From JALYNX01 sp963724825 (GTDB lineage: Bacteria; Actinomycetota; Acidimicrobiia; Spongiisociales; ZC4RG35), in assembly GCA_963724825.1 (NCBI GenBank), contig CAVRWT010000008.1, positions 1-64,000 of the forward strand: a stretch of DNA of 64,000 nucleotides, read 5' to 3'. Both the position numbers and the translations under genes were made by a program. Positions within the stretch are counted from its first letter, which is position 1. Every line of letters begins with the position of its first letter. Positions 55,092 through 63,195 of the stretch are shown piece after piece. The notes beneath the pieces are model-generated. The model did no database searches and was not told the DNA's origin. It saw nothing but the letters and a program-made list of their open reading frames with translations.

Positions 55092-55105
55092 CGAACATAT
55101 GTTCG
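55092..55105. promoter_or_regulatory. LexA/SOS box
   Basis: CGAACATATGTTCG, a perfect 14-bp palindrome matching the actinobacterial LexA consensus, touches the dinB start codon. The divergent PspC gene begins 56 bp away and may also be affected. Confidence 0.85.
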
Positions 55106-55161
55106 CTCAGATCGAGACTGATCGCAAGGGGCTTGTCGCGGGTCGGGGTAGGTTGGCGGTC

Positions 55162-55350
55162 ATGACCGATGTGCCGCGCCTCGTGCGTCCCAAGGAGGGC
55201 CGTGTCATCGCCGGAGTGGCTGCCGGCCTTGCTGATCGGTTCGAAATGAGTCGGGGAACGATGCGGCTCCTGTTCGTTCTCTCCCTGATCCTGCCCGGCC
55301 CTCAGATCCTGATCTACATCATCCTCTGGATCGTGATCCCAGAGGAGTGA
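55162..55350 (+). CDS. PspC-domain protein
   Basis: 62 residues from ATG 55162. The PspC pattern PKEGRVIAGVAAGLADRFEM is followed by a hydrophobic span (LLFVLSLILPGPQILIYIIL) ending WIVIPEE. Short PspC proteins are single- or two-span membrane proteins linked to envelope stress in other bacteria. It is divergent from dinB across the SOS box, and convergent with the DUF4287 gene 3 nt downstream. Confidence 0.85.
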   Translation: MTDVPRLVRPKEGRVIAGVAAGLADRFEMSRGTMRLLFVLSLILPGPQILIYIILWIVIPEE

Positions 55351-55353
55351 GGC

Positions 55354-55593
55354 TCAAGACTTCCACCTCTCCTCGTCGAGGGTGTAGGCGACAAGGGCGT
55401 TGGCGTGGCCGTGGCCCATCCCGTAGTCGGCCTTCAACCAGTTGACGAGTTCCATGTGTTTGGTGAGAGGGCTGGAACGGATGATCTCCTGCCATTCGGC
55501 GATGGGGCGGCCGTACTTCTTCTCGATCGAGGGGAAGTAGGAGGCGGGACCGGTGACTTTGGGCTTGGGATCCTGGCCTGCGGGCATGTGCAA
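55354..55593 (-). CDS. DUF4287 protein
   Basis: 79 residues from ATG 55593 (ATG 55587 is possible). The sequence SYFPSIEKKYGRPIAEWQEI and LVNWLKADYGMGHGHANALV are the DUF4287 signature. It is a short helical protein of unknown function, often near DUF5655 proteins. No operon partner is on the same strand. The 61-bp repeat begins 21 bp upstream of its start. Confidence 0.75.
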   Translation of the reverse strand: MHMPAGQDPKPKVTGPASYFPSIEKKYGRPIAEWQEIIRSSPLTKHMELVNWLKADYGMGHGHANALVAYTLDEERWKS

Positions 55594-55613
55594 ATGCTAT
55601 CCGCACTAGGGGT

Positions 55614-55674
55614 CCCCCCTCCCGGCTTCGCCGGCTCTCCCCCCAACGCTCACTCCGTTCGCTGGGGGGAGAAA
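55614..55674. repeat. 61-bp dispersed hairpin repeat, copy 1
   Basis: Begins CCCCCCTCCCGG and ends GGGGGGAGAAA. TCTCCCCCCA near the middle pairs with TGGGGGGAGA, a 10-bp stem. It differs from the copy at 61849-61909 at about 3 of 61 positions by eye. A partial duplicate of the GGGGGGAGAAAT end follows at 55681. It lies 29 bp before the LigD polymerase gene. Confidence 0.8.
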
Positions 55675-55703
55675 TGCGCTGGGGGGAGAAATAGGCTTGC
55701 CCA

Positions 55704-56609
55704 ATGGAGGTCACCCACCCCGAGCGCGTGGTGTTCCCCGACGACGGGATCACCAAGGGCGAGGTCGTCGGCTACTACACCAAGGTTGCGAGCCAGATGC
55801 TGCCCTTCATCGAGGGCCGGGCTCTATCGGTGGAGCGCTTTCCCCAGGGGATCGGGGGCAAGGGGTTCATGCAGAAGAATGCACCCGACCACTATCCCGA
55901 AGACCTCATCGGGCGTCACGAGCTCCCCAAGGAGGGCGGCGGCACCACGGTCTACCCGGTGGTCAACACCGCCGAGGGCATCGCCTTCTTTGCCAATTTC
56001 GGGGCGATCACCTTCCACGTCCCGTCGGTTCGGATCGATGGCGAAGACCGTCCGGACTGGGTGATCTGGGATCTCGACCCTCCACCGGATCAGGTAGCCC
56101 TGGTCCGTGAGGCCGCGGCCGTGATGCGTTCATTCCTCGAGGGCTACGGCATTGCAACGGTCCTCCTTGCCTCGGGCTCCAAGGGCTATCACCTTCGGGC
56201 CCGCTTGACACCGGCCCTCGACCTCGAAGCGGTGGGGTGGATCGCGCGGGGTGCGGCAGAACTGGCAGCGTCATCCCACGAGGACTTGTTGACGGTGGCC
56301 TTCCGCAAGGCGGATCGTCGCGATCGCGTGTTCGTCGATTGGATGCGCAACACCGGCCGGTCGACTTCGGTGGCACCGTGGTCGCTCCGGCCCCGGTCGG
56401 GCGCTCCAGTGGCGGCTCCCCTGGCGTGGGAGGAACTGACATCACTCGAGCCCGACGGGGTCCAGCTACGCACCGTTGATGCCCGCTTGGATGGCGATCC
56501 GTGGTCTGGGCTGAAGCCAATCGACCTGACTGGAGTCGTGGAGCGCGTGGATCGTGACCTGGCCGACGCCGACATCGAACTCGAGCCATTCGACCGCTTC
56601 CGCTCCTGA
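55704..56609 (+). CDS. LigD polymerase/primase domain protein, stand-alone
   Basis: 301 residues from ATG 55704. An archaeo-eukaryotic primase fold: ITKGEVVGYYTKVASQMLP, KGFMQKNAPDHYP, then the catalytic DLDPP with Asp123 and Asp125, SGSKGYHLRA near 157-166, and the end TSVAPWSLRPR. It performs gap filling and RNA/DNA addition at breaks in NHEJ. The matching PE-LIG half is encoded at 28192-29614, so LigD is split. No Ku gene is in the window. The 61-bp repeat precedes it. Confidence 0.9.
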   Translation: MEVTHPERVVFPDDGITKGEVVGYYTKVASQMLPFIEGRALSVERFPQGIGGKGFMQKNAPDHYPEDLIGRHELPKEGGGTTVYPVVNTAEGIAFFANFGAITFHVPSVRIDGEDRPDWVIWDLDPPPDQVALVREAAAVMRSFLEGYGIATVLLASGSKGYHLRARLTPALDLEAVGWIARGAAELAASSHEDLLTVAFRKADRRDRVFVDWMRNTGRSTSVAPWSLRPRSGAPVAAPLAWEELTSLEPDGVQLRTVDARLDGDPWSGLKPIDLTGVVERVDRDLADADIELEPFDRFRS

Positions 56610-56641
56610 GAAAACCGGACGGGAGATCGGCACCGGCCTGG

Positions 56642-57682
56642 TTGAATCAATTCGTGTTCGAGCCAATCCGCACCAAACGACTTCTGATCCGGCCATTCCG
56701 ATCGGGTGACGCTGCCTCGCTCGAAGCACGCCGCAACGATCCACTCGTCGCCAAATACCAGAACTGGGCGGTCCCGTTCACCACGGAACAAGCGGAGACG
56801 GTGGAGGCCGAGCTGGTCGCGATGGATGGGCCTCAGGATGAGGAATGGTGGATGGCCGTCGTCGCCGATGCGGAGAGCGGCGAGACCCTCGGAGATCTGG
56901 CCCTGCATCTGAGCCAGAAGGGGAGAACTGCAGAGATCGGGTACACCTTCGCCAGCGAGCATTGGGGCCACGGCTATGCCGTCGAGGCCCTGGAAGCCCT
57001 GGTCGCCTACCTGTTCGACGTGCTCGGTGTCACCAGGGTGTTCGGCCTGCTCAACCCCGAAAACACCGCCTCGGCGATGGTGATGGAAAGAACCGGATTC
57101 CTGTACGAGGGCCACACCAAGTTGTCCTTCTGGCTTGAGAACACGAACGAGGACGACTGGATCTACGGGCTGATCCGTGAGGATTGGGACAAGTGGCGCT
57201 CGCGGCCGCAGCATTCTCCGACCGAGGTCAGCCTGGTCGAGATCACCCCCGCCAACGAACGGGCGGTGTCCAAGCTCGTCACCCACAAGACCCAGGAGTC
57301 ATTTGTCGCCCCGATGTTCTGGTCGTTCACCGACGCTCTGTTTCCCGAGGTGGTCGACGGCGCTCCTGTGGTGCCATGGATGCGAGCCGTGGTCGCCGAC
57401 GATGAGATCGTCGGATTCGTGATGCTTGCCCTGCGCACCGAGCATCACCCGGAGCCGTACCTCTGGCGGCTGCTGATCGACCGTCTTCATCAGCGGCGTG
57501 GGATCGCGGGCCGGGTCCTCGATCTGATTGCTGAGGAGTGTCTGGAGATGGGTGACACCACCCTCCTCACCAGTTGGGGCGAGGGCAAGGGGTCCCCCCG
57601 ACCCTTCTACCTCGGTCATGGTTTCGAGCCCACTGGAAGGACGATCGACGACGAGACCGAGGGCCGGCGACAGCTGACCTAA
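56642..57682 (+). CDS. Tandem GNAT acetyltransferase
   Basis: 346 residues from TTG 56642 (GTG 56654 is an alternative). The N-terminal domain (~1-175) is RimJ/RimL-like: TKRLLIRPFRSGDAASLEAR, EIGYTFASEHWGHGYAVEAL, MERTGFLYEGH. The second domain (~195-346) is a shorter GNAT with VSLVEITPANERAVSKL, VPWMRAVVADDEIVGFVMLA and RRGIAGRVLDLI, resembling spermidine acetyltransferase. Both have the acetyl-CoA binding R/Q-x-x-G-x-G/A loop. Substrates, amines or protein N-termini, are unknown. Confidence 0.8.
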   Translation: MNQFVFEPIRTKRLLIRPFRSGDAASLEARRNDPLVAKYQNWAVPFTTEQAETVEAELVAMDGPQDEEWWMAVVADAESGETLGDLALHLSQKGRTAEIGYTFASEHWGHGYAVEALEALVAYLFDVLGVTRVFGLLNPENTASAMVMERTGFLYEGHTKLSFWLENTNEDDWIYGLIREDWDKWRSRPQHSPTEVSLVEITPANERAVSKLVTHKTQESFVAPMFWSFTDALFPEVVDGAPVVPWMRAVVADDEIVGFVMLALRTEHHPEPYLWRLLIDRLHQRRGIAGRVLDLIAEECLEMGDTTLLTSWGEGKGSPRPFYLGHGFEPTGRTIDDETEGRRQLT

Positions 57683-57711
57683 AACTGTCCATTGCGGTTA
57701 GGTTTCGCGGC

Positions 57712-58428
57712 ATGAGTTTCAGGTTCGAGGGTGTCAACCACGCCGGTCAGGACTGGCGGGCGGCAGGGGCGATCGTCACTTTCGGGAAGCAGATCGAAGC
57801 GATTCGGCCCGGCCGGTTCCGCACCGATGGGACGGTCGCCAGCAAGCAACACGACCTGAACAGCCCGACTTCCGACCATCGTCCAAGCCCGAGAGCCGGT
57901 CTCGGGACGGTGCGTGCTCTCGACTTCGCAGAGGGGACTCCTGGTTTCGTCGACGAAGTAGCCGAGACGTTGAGGCTGTCCAGGGATCCTCGCATCCTCT
58001 ACGTCATCCACGACCGCCGGAAGTTCTCATCCACCCGAACGAGGAAGTTTCCGGCCTTCGAATGGAGGCCATACACGGGGGACAACGGTCATTTGACGCA
58101 CGGCCACCTATCGGTGGTACCGGGCGAGCTAGGTGAGCAGACCCACGAGTTCGCCGTGGCTCCAGGCCAGGCGATAGGTCAGGTCCAGCATGGCGAGATC
58201 GGAAAGGAAGATATGGCGTTCACTGCTGAAGAGGAAGCATTCCTCAAAGAGCTGTTCCGGGTAGTGGTCGAGGACATGGGCTCCAATGCCAAGTTCGCGA
58301 AGTCGGCGATCCTGGACATACGGAAGGACATCATCACCCGAGCCGAGTTGAAGGCGGCCTTCAAGGACCTGCCCAAGGGCGATGTCGACGCCGCGATCGC
58401 AGAAATCATCAGCAGGCTGAACGCCTGA
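57712..58428 (+). CDS. M15-like peptidoglycan peptidase (lysin-like)
   Basis: 238 residues from ATG 57712. The N-terminal ~135 residues carry metal-ligand pattern His56 (SDHRP), Asp71 (VRALDFAEG) and His130/His132 (HLTHGHLSV), as in the M15/VanY-like lysins of actinophages and their hosts, with YTGDNGH before it. The C-terminal 70 residues (FTAEEEAFLKELFRVVVEDM) are a helical module I do not recognise. No signal peptide is seen, as in many lysins. No holin or phage gene is near, so it may be a solitary domesticated phage gene. It ends 3 nt before the convergent lipase. Confidence 0.65.
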   Translation: MSFRFEGVNHAGQDWRAAGAIVTFGKQIEAIRPGRFRTDGTVASKQHDLNSPTSDHRPSPRAGLGTVRALDFAEGTPGFVDEVAETLRLSRDPRILYVIHDRRKFSSTRTRKFPAFEWRPYTGDNGHLTHGHLSVVPGELGEQTHEFAVAPGQAIGQVQHGEIGKEDMAFTAEEEAFLKELFRVVVEDMGSNAKFAKSAILDIRKDIITRAELKAAFKDLPKGDVDAAIAEIISRLNA

Positions 58429-58431
58429 GCT

Positions 58432-59632
58432 TCAGCTCCTGCTCAGGCCCAACCATTCGACGATCTGATCCTGGATCTCCGAGTCGTGGAGCAGGTCGAA
58501 ATGACGTCTGCCTCCGAGAATCTGTCGTGTCGGTGGCCTCGATCTTGCGTCGTCGACCTCGTCCGGTGCCGCTCGCGGCCCGAACCATCAAGTCTCCGAA
58601 CATCGAACCAACTGGGTGCTGGGGATTCTTGGTGACAACGGCTGCCACGAAATGGTGTCGTACCTCGGGCAGAAGCGGAGGATCAGTCGGCTCGCCGTGG
58701 AACAAGGTGTCGTCGGCCCCGGACCGATCATCCTCGACGATGCGCCCAAATCGAAGGTCCTTGATGCCGGCGCTCCGGGCGTCGAGAAACTCAGCCAATG
58801 GTCTGCTTTCCGGAGTTGCCCGGAGACCCCACGAGACGAGGTTGGCCGCCTTCTCCAATGGCGCACCGAGGTGTGGCGTGGCCACGGTGATCACATGATC
58901 CAACCCATCGGTCCAGGCTTGGCCTGCCGCCTTACCCATCTGGCAGGCGCTTCGGATCACCAGCCCACCCATCGAGTGACCGACTAGCGCCACCGATTCG
59001 GGCCGGACTGGCCAGCAGCTCCACATCTGTTCGAGGAGTTCTGCCAAATCGGCACCGTTGTCTGAGATGTGGCGACCGGTGTTGTAACGCAGCATCACAG
59101 GAGTCACTGAAGGGTCGGTCGCCAGCCGATCCCACAGTCCGGCACGGTCATGCCTCTCCAGCCAGGAATTCTCCGTTCGGCCCAATCCGTGTACCAGGAC
59201 CACGATCCGCGAGGTGGCCGATGGAAAGGCCGATGCCAAGCCGACGGAAGTGAGGTCAACAAGGGTCCCTGAGGGTTGCCGGATACCCATGTCGATCCCG
59301 AAGGAGTTGTCTCGTTGCACCAGCTCGTCGCCCCAAGTGGCGTTCACCACCGCTTGGACCTTGCGTCCGAGTGCAGTTTCGGTAAGTGGCTCACCCCGGA
59401 TCCCCGCGGCAAGCCCGATCGTGGCCCCTACGGCCGAGCCGCCGAGCCGGATCACGTCATAGATCGAGGTGATAGTTGCGTCGATCACATTTCGAGCAGA
59501 TTCTCCGCTAGGACCGGTCCAGCGCAGAGAGCGATCTGCGATGGCCCTGTGCATCCCCTCCACTGGAGCGATTGCCCGTTCGAGTACGAGGTCGACCAGA
59601 CCACTCAAACCCCGCATCTCATCGGCCGTCAT
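58432..59632 (-). CDS. Alpha/beta hydrolase (PGAP1/lipase-like); frameshifted at the C-terminus
   Basis: About 399 residues from ATG 59632. The sequence RIVVLVHGLGRTENSWLERH gives the oxyanion region. The nucleophile elbow is GHSMGG, with ITVATPHLGAP after it. Family-typical C-terminal sequence GGRRHFDLLHDSEIQDQIVE is read in another frame near 58527 and stops at 58432-58434, so one indel is present. The His in the GGRRHFDLL piece is the catalytic one. The N-terminal ~120 residues are helical with a possible membrane-associated segment. It likely hydrolyses lipids or esters. Confidence 0.78.
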
Positions 59633-59700
59633 TCGTTGACCCACGAGAGGACGGTAACGACAGATCGACACAAGGACGGAGCGCAGGGAATACTTGGGGA

Positions 59701-60724
59701 ATGCGAGCACTCGTCCTCCATGGCCCCGGGGTGGCCCGGATCGACGATGTGGAGCCTCCGATTCCCACGAGCGGTCTGGTCGTGGTCGACGTCGAGCGGG
59801 CCGGGATATGCGGCACCGACATCGAGTTCTTCACAGGTGAGATGGACTACCTCCGCCAGGGATACACGTCATACCCCCTTCGGATCGGTCACGAGTGGGC
59901 GGGCCGGGTCTCTGCCCTGGGCGAGGGAGTCGACCAGACCTGGTTGGGAAAGCGCGTCACCGGGGACACCATGCTTGGTTGTGGGGTGTGCGAGCGATGC
60001 CTCAGTGGGCGTCATCATGTCTGCGAGTCCCGCCAGGAGATCGGGGTTCGCGGAGGCTGGCCAGGTGCGTTGGCCGAGCAATTGGCCGTGCCCGCCTCCG
60101 CCCTCTACGAAATCCCGGAACAGGTCTCGGCGGAAGCGGCGGCACTGGTCGAACCAGGGGGTTGTGCGGTCCGTGCTCTGAATGGGACCGCACTCCAGGC
60201 GGGACAACGTCTTCTGATCTTCGGGCCGGGGACAATCGGGCTTCTCATTGCACAATTCGCGATGGCCCGAGGCGTCGAAGTTCACATCGTCGGCGTAGAC
60301 GACCGCAAGCCTCGAGCTGGCCAGGTCATTGGGAGTTCAACATGCCTACCTGGGGGCCGATGACCTGCCCGGGCCGTTCGATGGTGTTGTCGACGCAACA
60401 AGCGACTCCGGAGCCCCTGCGACGAGTCTCCCCCTTGTCGAGCCCGGCGGCCGGCTGGTCCTGATCGGGATCTCAGGCGAGCCAAGCCTGATCGACAGCC
60501 GTCAGATCACCATTGGTGACATGACCGTGGTCGGCATCCTTGGAGGGTCTGCGGGGCTGGGCGAGGCGATCACGGCCTACGCCGATCGCCGGGTGGTACC
60601 CGACGCGCTGGTGTCAGAGGTGATAGGTCTCGAGGACGTCGCCAGCCGTTTGGAAGGGGAGAGAGGCCCTGCAGCCGGAGCTGGCCCCAAAGTACAGGTT
60701 GATCCGAGGTTGGTCGGAGGGTGA
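59701..60724 (+). CDS. Zinc-dependent medium-chain dehydrogenase; frameshifted
   Basis: About 341 residues from ATG 59701. GICGTD and GHEW bind catalytic zinc; CGVCERCLSGRHHVC has the four structural cysteines. The Rossmann loop reads IFGPGTIGLL. Near 60311 an extra C breaks the frame: removing it restores DDRK-LELARSLGVQHAY, after which VDATSDSGAP and VEPGGRLVLIGISG continue to 60724. The single-base insertion near AAGCC is likely a sequencing error. Substrate unknown; resembles L-threonine or sorbitol dehydrogenases. Convergent with the sigma factor gene. Confidence 0.78.
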
Positions 60725-60733
60725 GCAGGAAGA

Positions 60734-61750
60734 TCAGGTGATCGTTCGCGGGAACCCACAGCGCACCGCGATCTCGGGATCCCGGAACGAAGTGATCCCC
60801 GAGATCGTCCTGCTGCCCTCGGCTACCTCGATCACCTGGATACCACTGACACTCATCGTGCCGTCTGATCCCGGCTCATACGTGGCGTAGGCAGGCTGCC
60901 CGTTGGCGCCGCCGGGCCGCATGGTGACTCCGTGTGGCCGGACCTGCTCGAAGATCGCTGCCTCGATGAAGGTCGCCACGGTCTCTGAGCCCTGGTACCA
61001 GGTTGGGATCGGCGGCATCGATATCCGAACATCGTCACTGACGGTCGCCAGGAACTCATTGATGTCCGCTCGCTCCCAGGCGCGCATGTATCTGTCCAGT
61101 AGCTCCTTCACTTCGGGATCCTTCGGATCGGCAGGCAGCGGTGTTGGCGAGGCGCTCATCGTCTCCCGAGCCCGGAATAGCAGGCTGTTGACCGCCGACG
61201 GAGAACTGTCGAGCACCTCTGCCACTTCGTTCTGGGAGAAGTCGAGGACATCGTGGAGCAGCAAGGCCGCTCTTTGACGCGCTGACAGGCGCTGCAGGGC
61301 GGCGATGAAGGCGAGGCTGATCCGTTCTCGTTGCTCCGCCGAGTGTGCCGGGTCTTGCTCGAGCCCGATGCTCGCATCACCGATCGGCTCAACCCATTCG
61401 ATCGCGGGATCGGCGCCCTCGGGGAAGGACCCTGGTGAGGCCGATGGACCGTGGCTCACGGGATGGCTTCGCGGGCGGCGCCCTCTGAGTCGGTCGATGC
61501 ACAAGTTGGTGGCGATTCGATACATCCAACCTTGAAACGAGCCCCGGGCCTCGAAGGTGTCGAGACGCTGCCAGGCTCGCAGCAAGGTGTCTTGAAGAGC
61601 CTCTTCGGCATCGGGGCCGGACCCCAGCATCCGGTAGCAGTGGCGGAGAAGCCCGGTCCGGTGCCCGTCGACCAAGGTGGCGAACGCCACAGTGTCGCCC
61701 GCCCGAGCCCGAGCCAGGGTCGGCCCTATTTCTGCGGTTTGGCTGGTCAT
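60734..61750 (-). CDS. ECF sigma factor with C-terminal SnoaL-like domain
   Basis: 338 residues. Region 2 is RHCYRMLGSGPDAEEALQDT, with the FQGWMYRIATNLCID motif. Region 4 is LSARQRAALLLHDVLDFSQN, then EVAEVLDSSPSAVNSLLFRA. A ~125-residue SnoaL/NTF2-like domain follows (VKELLDRYMRAWERADINEF, FATVSDDVRISMP), as in ECF41/ECF56-type factors, where it modulates activity in place of an anti-sigma. No anti-sigma gene neighbours it. Its -35/-10 targets are not recognisable here. Confidence 0.85.
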   Translation of the reverse strand: MTSQTAEIGPTLARARAGDTVAFATLVDGHRTGLLRHCYRMLGSGPDAEEALQDTLLRAWQRLDTFEARGSFQGWMYRIATNLCIDRLRGRRPRSHPVSHGPSASPGSFPEGADPAIEWVEPIGDASIGLEQDPAHSAEQRERISLAFIAALQRLSARQRAALLLHDVLDFSQNEVAEVLDSSPSAVNSLLFRARETMSASPTPLPADPKDPEVKELLDRYMRAWERADINEFLATVSDDVRISMPPIPTWYQGSETVATFIEAAIFEQVRPHGVTMRPGGANGQPAYATYEPGSDGTMSVSGIQVIEVAEGSRTISGITSFRDPEIAVRCGFPRTIT

Positions 61751-61848
61751 TGGTCACCCATCACGACTGTCACACACTGTATGACGAGATCCGGGCTCGA
61801 AATCTTGCGGTGGCTCGTGCGAGTTGTGTGCACCACCCTCGCCTGCGG

Positions 61849-61909
61849 CCCCCCTCCCGGCTGCGCCGGCTCTCCCCCCAACGTTCACTCCGTTCACTGG
61901 GGGGAGAAA
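61849..61909. repeat. 61-bp dispersed hairpin repeat, copy 2
   Basis: It shares about 58 of 61 positions by eye with the copy at 55614-55674, including the TCTCCCCCCA/TGGGGGGAGA stem and the CCGGC...GCCGG mini-stem. It ends 18 bp before the GTG of the isocitrate-lyase-family gene. Confidence 0.8.
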
Positions 61910-61927
61910 GGCGTTAGGTTCCGCCCT

Positions 61928-62734
61928 GTGTCATTGGATTCGATGCGAGTGCGTTTCGCCGAACTTCACCGGTCGGGCACCTTCCTCATGCCTAACGCCT
62001 GGGACATCGGGTCGGCCAAGATCCTCGAGTCAATGGGATTTCCGGCGATCGCGACCACCAGCTCGGGCTTTGCCGCATCGCTGGGGCGGATGGACCAGCA
62101 GACCACCCTCGATGAACTGGTGGCTCACGTGCGTGCCTTGTCGTCAGCAGTCGAAATCCCGATCAATGTCGATGCCGAGAACGGGTACGCCGACGACGCT
62201 GAGGGCGTGGCTGCCGCCGTTGCTCGCCTGGCTGATGCGGGAGCATCCGGGTTGTCGATCGAGGATTACGACCCTCGATCTGGCATCTATCCAATCGAAG
62301 TCGCGGTGACCAGGGTCACGGCTGCCGTCGAAGCGGTTAGACCGCACGGTGTCACCCTGACGGCTCGCGCCGAGAACCACCTCTACGACATCGAGGACAT
62401 CGAAGACACCATCGGCCGGCTTCAGGCTTTTCGCCAGGCAGGCGCCGATGTGCTGTATGCCCCGGGTCTGACGGAGCCCGATCTCATTGGTCGAGTGGTT
62501 GCAGAGGCAGGAGCACCAGTCAATGTCCTTCTGCTGCCCGGCGGCCCGACTGTCGGCCAGTTGAGCGAGCTGGGAGTGCGCCGGTTGTCGACGGGTGGTG
62601 CCTTGGCCTTCGCCGCCTATGGGGCACTCGCCTCTGCTGCCGCAGAGCTGGTCACGTCGGGTACCTCGACCTACACAGAGAGGAACCTGTCGAGCGCCGA
62701 CCGTAGCGCTGCGTTCGGATTGTCAGATGCGTAG
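61928..62734 (+). CDS. Isocitrate lyase/PEP mutase family enzyme
   Basis: 268 residues from GTG 61928, or 263 from ATG 61943. The barrel signature includes FLMPNAWDIGSAKILESMGF, ATTSSGFAAS (oxoacid binding), PINVDAENGYADDAEGVAAA with the metal-binding Asp, LSIEDYDPRSG, and DVLYAPGLTE. The catalytic KKCGH of true isocitrate lyases is absent, so it is a PEP mutase/2-methylisocitrate-lyase-like member acting on an alpha-hydroxy or phosphono acid. Cytosolic. The 61-bp repeat precedes it, possibly in its 5' untranslated region. Confidence 0.8.
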   Translation: MSLDSMRVRFAELHRSGTFLMPNAWDIGSAKILESMGFPAIATTSSGFAASLGRMDQQTTLDELVAHVRALSSAVEIPINVDAENGYADDAEGVAAAVARLADAGASGLSIEDYDPRSGIYPIEVAVTRVTAAVEAVRPHGVTLTARAENHLYDIEDIEDTIGRLQAFRQAGADVLYAPGLTEPDLIGRVVAEAGAPVNVLLLPGGPTVGQLSELGVRRLSTGGALAFAAYGALASAAAELVTSGTSTYTERNLSSADRSAAFGLSDA

Positions 62735-62773
62735 CTTCGCCGAGCGAGGGAGATCGGAAGGAAGGACTGAGAC

Positions 62774-63189
62774 GTGATCTTTGACTACTTCGCAGACCTG
62801 AATTGGCTGGCCATCCTGGTGGCTGCAGTTGCCTGGTTCGCCTTCAGTGCGGTTTGGTATTCGATCCCTCCGCTGAGCAAGGCCTGGCAAGAGGCGGCCA
62901 AGGTGACTCCCGGCGAAGGCCCGCCCGCTGGCCATGATTCTGATTCCGACCTTCATCGGCTATTTCGTGACCTCGATCGTCATCGCCCTCATCGCAACGG
63001 CGATCACCGGCGATGAGCTCGTCGATGGGGTCGCTCTCGGTGTCACCCTGGGTGTCGGATTCGGGATCGTGAGCGCCGTCGTCAACCAGATGTACGAGCA
63101 GAAGGGCAAGGTTCTACTGGTTGATCAACGGGGTGAACGCAGTGATTGCATACACCATCGTTTCGGCGATCGTCACCATCTGGGACTGA
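62774..63189 (+). CDS. DUF1761 membrane protein; two frame breaks
   Basis: About 138 residues from GTG 62774, with GGAAGG upstream. The start LNWLAILVAAVAWFAFSAVW and the WYS motif match DUF1761 proteins. The frame changes near 62925 and again near 63110: the continuation ILIPTFIGYFVTSIVIALIA, then LVDGVALGVTLGVGFGIVSA, and finally WLINGVNAVIAYTIVSAIVT are in three frames, ending in TGA at 63187. With both indels removed it is a four-helix membrane protein of unknown function. Convergent with the hydrolase at 63196. Confidence 0.7.
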
Positions 63190-63195
63190 GGTCGA

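Noticed and set aside
6797..60311. Programmed ribosomal frameshifting as an explanation of the broken genes
   Set aside because: No shared slippery sequence was seen at the breaks, they occur in unrelated families, and relatives are not known to use frameshifting in these genes.
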